Below are positions 33,505 to 41,090 of a DNA stretch of 59,754 nucleotides, one piece after another (positions within the stretch are counted from its first letter, which is position 1; the number at the start of each line of letters is the position of its first letter). The stretch lies in NCBI RefSeq assembly GCF_030705605.1, contig NZ_JAPCKK010000032.1, positions 1 to 59,754 on the forward strand, given 5' to 3'. The stretch comes from Paenibacillus zeirhizosphaerae. GTDB taxonomy: Bacteria > Bacillota > Bacilli > Paenibacillales > Paenibacillaceae. Below the pieces are notes generated by a model that worked only from the letters and a program-made list of their open reading frames with translations, did not search any database and was not told the origin of the DNA. The translations under genes and the position numbers were made by a program.

Positions 33505-33851
33505 TGTCCGGGCCAGCGGCCGCCTTAGGATGTACCTTCTCCAAAAATATTTTATCTACCGCAGGTTTGAAATATTTACAACTGTATATGCTGTAAATAA
33601 GAGAAAAAGACCGTTTCTATTCTCTCAATTGCAAAAAAAGTATGGAATTTAGCAGGATTTTGTACAGACAGCAAGAATACAAGATTAATGATTTCGAATC
33701 ATACCCCTTATGCTGAAGCAGCATGGCGGATATGGATCTAATCATTGCCCTTTAAGCTGCAGTGCCACAACTGAGCGCCAGCAGCACAGGTTGGACGGTG
33801 CATGTCGTTCCGCAAAACCTTATTTTTTGAATTCTAGGAGGCTTTTAATTT
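33505..33851 (+). other. Upstream region of the HU gene
   Basis: About 350 bp without a gene. It holds the inverted repeat ATTTACA-N11-TGTAAAT (33574-33598, perfect 7-bp arms) and a SigH-like promoter candidate (33652-33678). No terminator is evident after mazG. Confidence 0.5.
33652..33678 (+). promoter_or_regulatory. SigH-like promoter candidate upstream of HU
   Basis: GCAGGATTT (33652-33660), an 11-nt spacer and CAAGAAT (33672-33678). This matches the SigH consensus except for the first base of the -10, with the same spacing as the spoVG promoter. It is ~175 nt before the HU ATG. Confidence 0.45.
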
Positions 33852-34124
33852 ATGAACAAGACAGATCTGATCAACAACATTTCCAGCAAGAGCGGCCTGA
33901 GCAAGCGCGACGTGGAGAACGTGTTGAATGGTTTCATCGGTGAAATCACAGATGCTCTGGCCGGTGGAGACAAGGTTCAACTGATCGGCTTTGGCACATT
34001 CGAAACACGCAAGCGTTCCAGCCGTACAGGACGTAACCCGCAAACCGGCAACACCATTGAAATTCCGGAATCTACAGTACCGGCATTCAAAGCCGGCAAC
34101 AAACTTAAAGAAGCCGTTAATTAA
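33852..34124 (+). CDS. hup: DNA-binding protein HU
   Basis: Histone-like nucleoid protein of 90 residues that bends and wraps DNA as a dimer. It has the HU signature: MNKTDLINNISSKSGLSKRDVENVLNGFI, GFGTFETRKRSSRTGRNPQTG (the DNA-binding arm) and PAFKAGNKLKEAVN. AGGAGG lies ~11 nt before the ATG. The stop codon overlaps the rqcP start (TAATG), so they are translationally coupled. In B. subtilis hbs is at another locus; here HU sits between mazG and rqcP. Confidence 0.96.
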   Translation: MNKTDLINNISSKSGLSKRDVENVLNGFIGEITDALAGGDKVQLIGFGTFETRKRSSRTGRNPQTGNTIEIPESTVPAFKAGNKLKEAVN

Positions 34125-34402
34125 TGCGTCTCGATAAATTTTTGAAAGTATCACGACTAATTAAGCGGCGTACGGTGGCCAAGGATGTTTCCGAGCAGGG
34201 AAGAGTCGTGGTCAATGGCCGTGAAGCCAAACCTAGCAGTACGGTTAAAGTGGGCGATGAAATTACAGTTCAGTTTGGTCAGAAGCTGGTAACGGTGCGG
34301 GTTGAGAAGCTTGCGGATACGACCCGGAAAGATGAGGCGGCAGGCATGTACACGCTTATCAAGGAAGAACCGATTCCCAAGGACAACGGGCTTGGGTGGT
34401 AA
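34124..34402 (+). CDS. rqcP: Ribosome-associated quality control protein RqcP (YabO)
   Basis: S4-domain RNA-binding protein of 92 residues, homologous to Hsp15. In B. subtilis it works with RqcH in adding Ala tails to nascent chains on obstructed 50S subunits. The S4 fold is clear: MRLDKFLKVSRLIKRRTVA, GRVVVNGREAKPSSTVKVGDEI. It overlaps the HU stop by one base. A strong terminator follows. Confidence 0.93.
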   Translation: MRLDKFLKVSRLIKRRTVAKDVSEQGRVVVNGREAKPSSTVKVGDEITVQFGQKLVTVRVEKLADTTRKDEAAGMYTLIKEEPIPKDNGLGW

Positions 34403-34425
34403 GACCTGTCCCTGAGCTATCATCC

Positions 34426-34464
34426 AAAGGGCATTCCTTCATTCCGGTGAAGGGATGCCCTTTT
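34426..34464 (+). terminator. Terminator after rqcP
   Basis: AAAGGGCATTCCTTCA and TGAAGGGATGCCCTTT form a long stem with one mismatch, followed by T. Confidence 0.85.
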
Positions 34465-34531
34465 GAAGATTTATGTACTACTAATTGCTCCTCCCTTCAT
34501 AAGCTAACTAACAGAAGGAGGGGTACATGCC

Positions 34532-34816
34532 ATGACGGACTATGGGAAGCCGAAGCAGCATGATCTGCGCATGCAAAATCGCAAGCAATTGGATCTTAGC
34601 GGAGTCATCAATGTAGAGAGTTTCGACAGTGAAGAGTTTCTGCTGCAGACAGAGCTCGGTCATCTGACGATTCGCGGACAGAACTTACATATTAAAAATC
34701 TAAGTCTGGAAGAGGGGCTGCTTTCAATTGAAGGGGTAGTCGGCTCTCTTATTTATCTGGATCCCGGATCCCAGACCAAAAGCGGTAAAGGTCTACTGGG
34801 CAAGCTATTTAAATGA
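34532..34816 (+). CDS. yabP: Sporulation protein YabP
   Basis: A 94-residue protein of the YabP/YqfC family, needed for normal sporulation in B. subtilis, where it is SigE-controlled in the mother cell. Family features: NRKQLDLSGVINVESFDSEEFLLQTELGHLTIRG and LSLEEGLLSIEGVV. CATAAGCT at 34498-34505 fits the SigE -10 (CATANNNT), but a -35 is not clear. AAGGAGG lies ~10 nt before the ATG. It overlaps yabQ by 4 nt. Confidence 0.92.
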   Translation: MTDYGKPKQHDLRMQNRKQLDLSGVINVESFDSEEFLLQTELGHLTIRGQNLHIKNLSLEEGLLSIEGVVGSLIYLDPGSQTKSGKGLLGKLFK

Positions 34817-35391
34817 GTCCCAACAGCCAGTGGTTTACGCTGATGTACATGCTGTTCTCCGGGGCGGCTATGGGGGCGGTGTTTGACAGTTACCGGGTGC
34901 TGTCCTACCGTTTTCGGTTGACTCGTTGGTCCATCCATCTCATTGATCTGTTATATTGGGTACTTTCGGCGGTATTTATTTTCCGTATGTTATATGCCAG
35001 CAATCGCGGTGAGTTGCGGTTTTATGTATTTTTGGGGCTGGTTTTGGGAGCATTGCTCTATTTTTGGACTCTAAGTGTTACAGTACAGCTATTTGTGGTA
35101 AAGTTAATAGAGCTTGTACGTAAATTAACAACTATTGTTTATCATATATTCAGAGTTTTGGTCCTGCTGCCGCTCCTCGGGCTCTACCGCTTCATCTCCG
35201 CCATCCTTGTCGGAATCGGAACGGTTCTATTATATTTGGGGAAGATGGTCCTCGCCCTGTTAAAACCATTTGGCAGATTGATCCTGTGGATGCTCAGGCC
35301 AATCACCTCGCGTTGGAGAACACCCGCATGGGCTATTCGTACAGGAGCCTTTATCAAAGAAATTATGAAACGCTGGTTTGTAAGGAGGTAA
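34813..35391 (+). CDS. yabQ: Sporulation membrane protein YabQ
   Basis: A 192-residue integral membrane protein needed for spore cortex formation in B. subtilis. It opens with QWFTLMYMLFSGAAMGAVFDSYRVL and continues with further hydrophobic segments (about 37-57, 64-85, 105-150), ending in a basic tail. It overlaps yabP by ATGA and is 3 nt from divIC. The yabP-yabQ-divIC order is that of B. subtilis. Confidence 0.92.
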   Translation: MSPNSQWFTLMYMLFSGAAMGAVFDSYRVLSYRFRLTRWSIHLIDLLYWVLSAVFIFRMLYASNRGELRFYVFLGLVLGALLYFWTLSVTVQLFVVKLIELVRKLTTIVYHIFRVLVLLPLLGLYRFISAILVGIGTVLLYLGKMVLALLKPFGRLILWMLRPITSRWRTPAWAIRTGAFIKEIMKRWFVRR

Positions 35392-35394
35392 ATC

Positions 35395-35727
35395 ATGCGA
35401 TACTCGTCTGCAAAACACTCATCGGTCTCTTCATCGTCTAATCCGCAAGCCGGCGGGCGAAGACGGGTCATGATTTGGCTTATCATTGTGCTGTTGTTTT
35501 CCATCTGGTCCATTATCACCTTTTTCACACAGGCGACCAGTATGGCGGCACAGAATAAAGTACTTGCCGAAAAGGAAAAGGAAAGGCAAGCGGCTGATCA
35601 ATCTCACAAGCAGCTTCAATACGAAGTCAGCCGTCTGCAGGATCCCGAGTATATCGGCGAGATGGCCCGCAGTAAATATGGACTCTACCTGCCGGAAGAA
35701 ACACCAATTATTAGTGGTGATGAATAA
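35395..35727 (+). CDS. divIC: Cell division protein DivIC (FtsB-like)
   Basis: Bitopic septum protein of 110 residues that acts with FtsL and DivIB in the divisome. It has a short Ser-rich cytoplasmic tail (1-24), one membrane helix (about 25-44), an extracytoplasmic coiled coil (about 53-82, with KVLAEKEKERQAADQSHK) and the family C-terminus with DPEYIGEMARSKYGLYLPEE. AAGGAGG lies 7 nt before the ATG, inside the end of yabQ. Confidence 0.94.
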   Translation: MRYSSAKHSSVSSSSNPQAGGRRRVMIWLIIVLLFSIWSIITFFTQATSMAAQNKVLAEKEKERQAADQSHKQLQYEVSRLQDPEYIGEMARSKYGLYLPEETPIISGDE

Positions 35728-35750
35728 AGCGGAATAGGGCATTTGGTTAG

Positions 35751-35779
35751 TTGACCTTATTTGCGCCTTTCTGTATAAT
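35751..35779 (+). promoter_or_regulatory. SigA promoter of yabR
   Basis: TTGACC (35751-35756), a 17-nt spacer and TATAAT (35774-35779), ~70 nt before the yabR ATG. Confidence 0.8.
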
Positions 35780-35850
35780 CAAATCACCACAACGGGTTTT
35801 TTTGCAAAAAAATCGGGTTGTATATTTTTAAGGGAGGATCATTTTATTCT

Positions 35851-36345
35851 ATGGCAATTGAAGTGGGCACCAAGTTAGAGGGCAAAGTGACAGGCATCAC
35901 GCATTTTGGAGCATTTGTGGATTTGTCTGGAGGTGTCACGGGTCTCGTTCACATCTCGGAAATCGCCGATAATTACGTTAAAGATGTTAACGACCACCTG
36001 AAGATTAATGATGTAGTTACGGTTAAGGTCATTAATGTCGATAAAGACGGAAAGATTGGTCTTTCGATTAAGCAGGCTGTAGACAGACCGGCTTCGGAGG
36101 CTGCGGCACCACCGAGAGCACCACGGCCGGATCGCGGAGGAGAACGTTTTGGCAGCGGAGGTCCTAGCCAAGGACGCGGCGGATTTAACCGTGATCGTGG
36201 GGGTAGACCATTTAAGCCTGCAGCAAGTAAACCTTCATTTGAGGATAAAATGTCACGCTTCCTGAAAGATAGTGAGGAACGTATTTCTTCACTGAAGAAG
36301 AATACGGAAGGCAAACGTGGAGGCAGAGGTGCCAAACGCGTCTAA
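35851..36345 (+). CDS. yabR: S1 RNA-binding domain protein YabR
   Basis: A 164-residue protein with one S1 domain (about 1-75: GTKLEGKVTGITHFGAFVDL, GLVHISEIADNYVKDV, VTVKVINVDKDGKIGLSIK) and an RG/PRG-rich basic tail that is probably disordered and RNA-binding. It is related to general stress protein 13 and the C-terminal domain of PNPase. The role is likely RNA metabolism or translation; details are unknown. AAGGGAGG lies ~13 nt before ATG 35851. An upstream TTG at 35818 would include the Shine-Dalgarno and is rejected. Confidence 0.9.
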   Translation: MAIEVGTKLEGKVTGITHFGAFVDLSGGVTGLVHISEIADNYVKDVNDHLKINDVVTVKVINVDKDGKIGLSIKQAVDRPASEAAAPPRAPRPDRGGERFGSGGPSQGRGGFNRDRGGRPFKPAASKPSFEDKMSRFLKDSEERISSLKKNTEGKRGGRGAKRV

Positions 36346-36417
36346 GCCCTTACAGATGTACTTTGTAACGGATGGTCGTCTTCTGTAACAAGGTGTCCCG
36401 ATGAATATATAATGAAG

Positions 36418-36452
36418 AACCGCAGCGCCGAAAGGTAGCTGCGGTTTTTTTG
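36418..36452 (+). terminator. Terminator after yabR
   Basis: AACCGCAGC and GCTGCGGTT form a stem followed by TTTTT. Confidence 0.88.
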
Positions 36453-36643
36453 TCGTGCTGTCTATTTCGTCCGACAACTTCCAACTGAATTCCAGTTAAC
36501 TTGGGGCCAATCGCTAGCAATTATGATTTAAGAGAATCAGAGGATGGCCCATCGTTGTTTTGTTTTTATGAATGCTAGGCGTGATGAACACGGCAGCAGC
36601 AGTGCTTCGCCACGCTTTCTTCCTTGTTTCGCACACGCTGCTT
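36453..36643 (+). other. Region between yabR and spoIIE
   Basis: No gene is seen. In B. subtilis two tRNA genes lie near here; none is present in this window. A GC-rich stretch (~36588-36640) with repeated GCAGC and GCTGC can fold weakly before TTTTTT. Confidence 0.4.
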
Positions 36644-36712
36644 TTTTGTCGGAATATTTTTGCTTGTGGCTACGGGGTTCTGACAAACTTTCTCAGTAAG
36701 GCAGGGTAAGAT
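36644..36712 (+). promoter_or_regulatory. Spo0A-type promoter of spoIIE
   Basis: CTGACA (36680-36685) and TAAGAT (36707-36712) are separated by 21 nt, the unusual spacing of Spo0A~P-activated SigA promoters such as spoIIE and spoIIG. A 0A-box-like TTTTGTCGGAAT lies upstream (36644-36655; TGTCGGA, 6 of 7), and a weaker one (TGTCAGA) overlaps the -35 on the minus strand. The predicted start is ~36720. Confidence 0.7.
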
Positions 36713-36748
36713 AGGAACCATCAAATTATATGAATGGGGTGCCTAACG

Positions 36749-39253
36749 ATGGATAAGTGGAATGTCGTACAATTTCCCGGAATCAAATCGGACAAGCGTA
36801 AAGTGGGACATCGCGGAAGCGGATGGCTGAGCCGATTATCAGAGCGCATGAAATCCAATAAAGCGGTACAAGCAGTATACGCACAAAGATGGGTTTTCAT
36901 GTTCTCTGTCATGGGATTTCTTCTCGGCAGAGCCACCATTTTGAATGAATTGGCCCCTTTTGCGGCTGCTTATTTTGGCGTCATTGCTTTTCTGCGCCGT
37001 GATCTTATGCTTCCCGTTGCGGCTTCTGTGCTGTTGGGTAGTGTATTTGCCCCGTACCCTGCCCTTTTTGTTATTGGAGGCGAGCTGCTGCTCTTTGCTC
37101 TGATTCATCGGGCGTTAAGCACCTACGGCAAGCTTGAGCTGTCCTATACACCTCTTATGGTGTTTGTCTCCGTATTTATAGTGAACTTGTTCCGGTTGGC
37201 GATCGGTCCGTCTTTTACCTGGTATTCCGTCCTGATGATGACCACCGATGCGGTGCTGAGCTTTATGCTTGCCCTGGTGTTCATTCAAGCCATCCCACTG
37301 CTTACGCATTCGAAGCGGTCGGGTCAGTTGAAGAACGAAGAGATTTTGTGCCTGATCATCCTGCTGGCCTCGATGATGACAGGGGCAGTGGGATGGACCC
37401 TCCAAGGCTTATCCGTAGATCATGTCCTGTCACGGTATCTCATTCTCGTATTTGCGCTTGTGGGAGGAGCGACGCTTGGTGCATCTGTTGGCGTCATTAC
37501 CGGGCTTATTCTAAGCCTCGCCGACATGGGCGCCGTGGTGCAGATGAGCTTGCTGGCATTTTCCGGATTGCTGTCCGGCATGCTGCGTGACGGTCGTAAG
37601 CCTGCGGTGGCACTCGGGATGCTTCTTGGCTCATCCATTCTTTCCATTTATTTGGATGGAAGTGGGGACGTCATGCGATCCACCTGGGAGAGCTGTGCCG
37701 CAATCCTACTATTTCTGCTGACGCCTAAAAGTCTGTTTCACTGGATTGGAAGATTCATTCCGGGTACACAGGAGCATGCCCGTTCCCAGCATGAATATGC
37801 GAAGCGGATCCGGGATCTGACGGCCGAGCGTGTAAGCCGCTTTTCGGAGGTATTCCGGCAGTTGTCACGCAGCTTTCAACAGGTCTCGGCCAGAGAGGGT
37901 ACTGCCGGTGACGGGGAAATGGGACATTTTATGAATGCTGTGGCGGAAAGCACCTGTGCCTCCTGCTTCAAGAGAGAGCAGTGCTGGGATAAAAAATTTA
38001 TGCAAACCTATCAGTATATGACCGAAATGATGAGCTCCATCGAAGAAAACCCTGATCTTGAGCCGAAGGACATGCCCGCGCATTGGAGCAAGACCTGTGC
38101 CAAAACAGATGCGGTGCTGCATGTCATGAGGCAGCAGTACGGACTGCATCAGCATAATAACCAATGGAAGCGTCAGATTTATGACAGCCGTTTGCTGGTG
38201 GCGGAGCAGCTATCGGGCGTTTCTCAGGTAATGGACGACCTGGCCAGGGAAATTAAACGGGAGAACCGTGCCATGCACCGCCAAGAGGATCAGATTCGGG
38301 AAGCGCTCGAACGGCTCGGGCTGTCTATTTGCGGCATTGAAATTGTGAATCTTGACTCCGGTCAAGTAGAAATAGAGATTGTCCATGCTTATACGAAAGG
38401 ATATGACGAATGCCGCAAGATTATAGCACCGCTGCTGTCAGATATTTTGGAGGAGCATATTACCGTCCTTCATGAAACGGCGACCGATTCGCGGCAAGGA
38501 CTTGCGACGGTAACGTTCGGTTCAGCCAAAACCTATGAAATAAGCACCGGTGTATCTTATACCGCCAAAGGAGGGGATTTGCTATCCGGGGACAGCTTTA
38601 GTACGGTCGAGCTTGGAAACGGTACCTTTGCCGTATCCCTCAGCGACGGAATGGGAAATGGGGAACGGGCCCGGCAGGAGAGCAGCACTGCGCTCAATAT
38701 ATTAGAGCAGCTTCTTCAGTCTGGAATGGATGAGCGGCTTGCGATCAAATCCGTTAATTCCGTGCTGCTGCTGCGTTCGCCGGAAGAAATGTATGCCACC
38801 GTTGATATGGCCCTGATAGACCAGTATTCAGCGAAAACCACGTTTATGAAAATAGGCTCCACACCAAGCTTCATCAAGCGAGGGAATGAGGTGATACCGA
38901 TATCGGCCAGCAACCTTCCGATCGGAATCATTCAGGATATCGATATTGATTTAATTACGATTCAACTTCAGCCGGGAGATATCCTGATTATGATGACGGA
39001 TGGTGTATTTGATGCACCTGGACATGCTGTAAATAAAGAGCTGTGGATGAAGCGTTTGATTCTGGAGCTGGATGAGGATAGTCCGCAGGAAATGGCAGAT
39101 GCCTTGCTGGAGAAGGTGCTTCGGGAGCAGCAGCATCAAATTCACGATGACATGACCGTGGTGGTGAGTCAGGTGGATCATTTCTTGCCAGAGTGGACAA
39201 CCCTTCATATGCCAGGCCTCCAGCGGATGGAAAGACCGCGGACGGTAAGCTGA
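36749..39253 (+). CDS. spoIIE: Stage II sporulation protein E (SpoIIE phosphatase)
   Basis: Membrane-bound PP2C phosphatase that dephosphorylates SpoIIAA, activating SigF in the forespore; it also interacts with FtsZ at the polar septum. The 834-residue protein has about ten membrane helices (residues ~40-320), a central oligomerisation and FtsZ-interaction region, and the C-terminal PP2C domain. Metal-binding Asp are visible in SLSDGMGNGE (D633), MMTDGVFDA (about D751) and DDMTVVV. ATG 36749 has GGGGTG 7 nt upstream; an ATG at 36734 overlaps it. Confidence 0.96.
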   Translation: MDKWNVVQFPGIKSDKRKVGHRGSGWLSRLSERMKSNKAVQAVYAQRWVFMFSVMGFLLGRATILNELAPFAAAYFGVIAFLRRDLMLPVAASVLLGSVFAPYPALFVIGGELLLFALIHRALSTYGKLELSYTPLMVFVSVFIVNLFRLAIGPSFTWYSVLMMTTDAVLSFMLALVFIQAIPLLTHSKRSGQLKNEEILCLIILLASMMTGAVGWTLQGLSVDHVLSRYLILVFALVGGATLGASVGVITGLILSLADMGAVVQMSLLAFSGLLSGMLRDGRKPAVALGMLLGSSILSIYLDGSGDVMRSTWESCAAILLFLLTPKSLFHWIGRFIPGTQEHARSQHEYAKRIRDLTAERVSRFSEVFRQLSRSFQQVSAREGTAGDGEMGHFMNAVAESTCASCFKREQCWDKKFMQTYQYMTEMMSSIEENPDLEPKDMPAHWSKTCAKTDAVLHVMRQQYGLHQHNNQWKRQIYDSRLLVAEQLSGVSQVMDDLAREIKRENRAMHRQEDQIREALERLGLSICGIEIVNLDSGQVEIEIVHAYTKGYDECRKIIAPLLSDILEEHITVLHETATDSRQGLATVTFGSAKTYEISTGVSYTAKGGDLLSGDSFSTVELGNGTFAVSLSDGMGNGERARQESSTALNILEQLLQSGMDERLAIKSVNSVLLLRSPEEMYATVDMALIDQYSAKTTFMKIGSTPSFIKRGNEVIPISASNLPIGIIQDIDIDLITIQLQPGDILIMMTDGVFDAPGHAVNKELWMKRLILELDEDSPQEMADALLEKVLREQQHQIHDDMTVVVSQVDHFLPEWTTLHMPGLQRMERPRTVS

Positions 39254-39374
39254 CCTCCCCCGTCATCTTATGCCATTACCCGGGAAATGGTGAGCAGCCC
39301 GTTTGAAATCAGTTCAATCAGGCAATGATAGAATCATAGAGACAGAATTGAGCTCAAACGGGAGGCTGATCTGT

Positions 39375-40124
39375 ATGAAACAGATATTAATTATCACTGA
39401 TGGGTGCTCCAATGTGGGTACAAGTCCTGTGACAGCGGCGGCGCAGGCGTTTCAACAGGGCATCACGGTGAATGTGGCCGGTGTTATTGACTATGGAACG
39501 ATCGGTGAATGGGGGAGCCGGGAAATCGAGGACATCGCCAAGGCGGGAGGCGGCTTCAGCCGCATTGTCGGCACACGTCAGTTGGCGCACACAATGCAGA
39601 TGATGACACGGAAAACGGTGGTTCATACTATCCAGCAGGCGGTAAACAAAGAGCTAAAGAATATCCTTGGTAGCGATGGCGCGGGCACAATCGAAGAGCT
39701 TCCACCCCACGACCGGGCACGGGTGGTGGAAGCGGTTGACGAACTGACGGAGACCAGCGAATTGGACGTGGCGCTTGTCATAGATGCCAGTGCGAGCATG
39801 AGACCCAAGCTGCCTGCAGTGGAGGAGGCGATTAGGGATTTAATGCTTAGCCTACAAGCACGGACAGGACCGAGCCGTATTGCGGTATTTCATTTTCCAG
39901 GCTCCCCTAATGGAGAGGGCGCAGTCTGTGATCTAGAGTGGACAAATGATGTGGGGAAAATAAAATCCCTGTTCGGCAGGCTCCCTATGAGAGGGGCTAC
40001 GCCAACAGGGCCCGCGATTTTGGAAGTGATTGATCATTTCCGATATGTTACACTAGAAAGAGAACAAAGATTGGCAGAAACTTATGGCAAAGGAGAAGGG
40101 ATATCCGGTGACTACGTCGTCTGA
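39375..40124 (+). CDS. yabS: von Willebrand factor A domain protein YabS
   Basis: A 249-residue protein with a VWA domain. The MIDAS metal site is visible as DASASM (DxSxS form), with TPTGPAILEVI near the end supplying the Thr. The N-terminal part (KQILIITDGCSNVGTSPVTAAAQAFQQ) resembles a second VWA-like fold. It is probably a protein-protein adaptor; B. subtilis YabS lies between spoIIE and the kinase gene yabT. ATG 39375 has GGGAGG ~9 nt upstream; 39303 is a longer, less likely start. It overlaps yabT. Confidence 0.88.
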   Translation: MKQILIITDGCSNVGTSPVTAAAQAFQQGITVNVAGVIDYGTIGEWGSREIEDIAKAGGGFSRIVGTRQLAHTMQMMTRKTVVHTIQQAVNKELKNILGSDGAGTIEELPPHDRARVVEAVDELTETSELDVALVIDASASMRPKLPAVEEAIRDLMLSLQARTGPSRIAVFHFPGSPNGEGAVCDLEWTNDVGKIKSLFGRLPMRGATPTGPAILEVIDHFRYVTLEREQRLAETYGKGEGISGDYVV

Positions 40125-41046
40125 TCCCGGCCTGGCTCCCGGCACAGTCATTACGGGCAAATGGAAGCGGGGAAGCTATGTGATTCAGCGGCTGCTGGGA
40201 CGCGGAGCCAACGGAACCGTATATCTGGTAAGGGATGCCGGACAAGGCCGGCAGTATGCGCTCAAGCTGGGGAAAGATGCCATCGATCTTCAATCTGAAA
40301 TCAATGTGCTGACCACATTGCAGACACAAGGGAAGCAGGCTGCTTTTCGTACCAACGGAGTACCGTCCTATCTTTTTGAAGTTGACGATTTCAGGTTGAA
40401 GGACAAGGATGTACCTTTTTATGTAATGAAATATGTCAAAGGAGAACCACTCCATCTTTTTATCGCGCGAAATGGTATGCGGTGGTATGGCGTGGCCGGT
40501 CTTGCTGTTCTGAACCGGTTGGCGGAGCTTCATGAGAGCGACTGGGTGTTTGGAGACCTGAAACCGCAAAATATCATGGTGGCTTCTCTTGGCGAAACAG
40601 AGCTGATCGATTACGGAGGAGTTACAAAAAGGGGCTCCAGTGTAAAGCAATTTACAGAGTGGTATGACCGCGGGTATTGGAATGCGGGCGGGCGCAGCGC
40701 CGACCCTCAATATGACCTTTTCTCTTTCGCCTTGCTTACGATTCATATTCTTGAAGGCGATGCATTGAAGGCTGCAGCCGCCAAACTCCCGCAGTTGCGC
40801 AGCATCTCGGAATTGACGGGCATCATTGCCCGCAGCCGCGCCTTACGGCCTTACGCAGGCTGGCTGGTCTCAGCCTTGCGCGGTGAACATAAGAATACCC
40901 GGCGTGCTGCTCTGGCTTGGTCACATCTAGCCGAATCCGGAGGAGGGAAGGACACGGGGCGTAAGCATAAGTCGCGCTGGCTTGGCTACGCATTTACAGC
41001 TTCTCTGGTCATGCTCGCCGGGGCCATCTGGATGGCGCTGCGCTGA
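40108..41046 (+). CDS. yabT: Ser/Thr protein kinase YabT
   Basis: Hanks-type kinase of 312 residues with a C-terminal membrane helix (about 292-311). B. subtilis YabT is septum-localised in sporulation, binds DNA, and phosphorylates RecA and AbrB. Kinase motifs: glycine loop LGRGANGTVYLV, ATP-binding Lys in YALKLG, catalytic VFGDLKPQNIM (Phe-Gly-Asp in place of His-Arg-Asp) and metal-binding IDYGG (Asp-Tyr-Gly). GTG 40108 is preferred, with GAAGGG 7 nt upstream; ATG 40084 has no good signal. It overlaps yabS by 17 nt. Confidence 0.9.
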   Translation: MTTSSDPGLAPGTVITGKWKRGSYVIQRLLGRGANGTVYLVRDAGQGRQYALKLGKDAIDLQSEINVLTTLQTQGKQAAFRTNGVPSYLFEVDDFRLKDKDVPFYVMKYVKGEPLHLFIARNGMRWYGVAGLAVLNRLAELHESDWVFGDLKPQNIMVASLGETELIDYGGVTKRGSSVKQFTEWYDRGYWNAGGRSADPQYDLFSFALLTIHILEGDALKAAAAKLPQLRSISELTGIIARSRALRPYAGWLVSALRGEHKNTRRAALAWSHLAESGGGKDTGRKHKSRWLGYAFTASLVMLAGAIWMALR

Positions 41047-41090
41047 CAGCGCTGAATACATAACCGATTGACAGAAATGAGGATTTAGGA

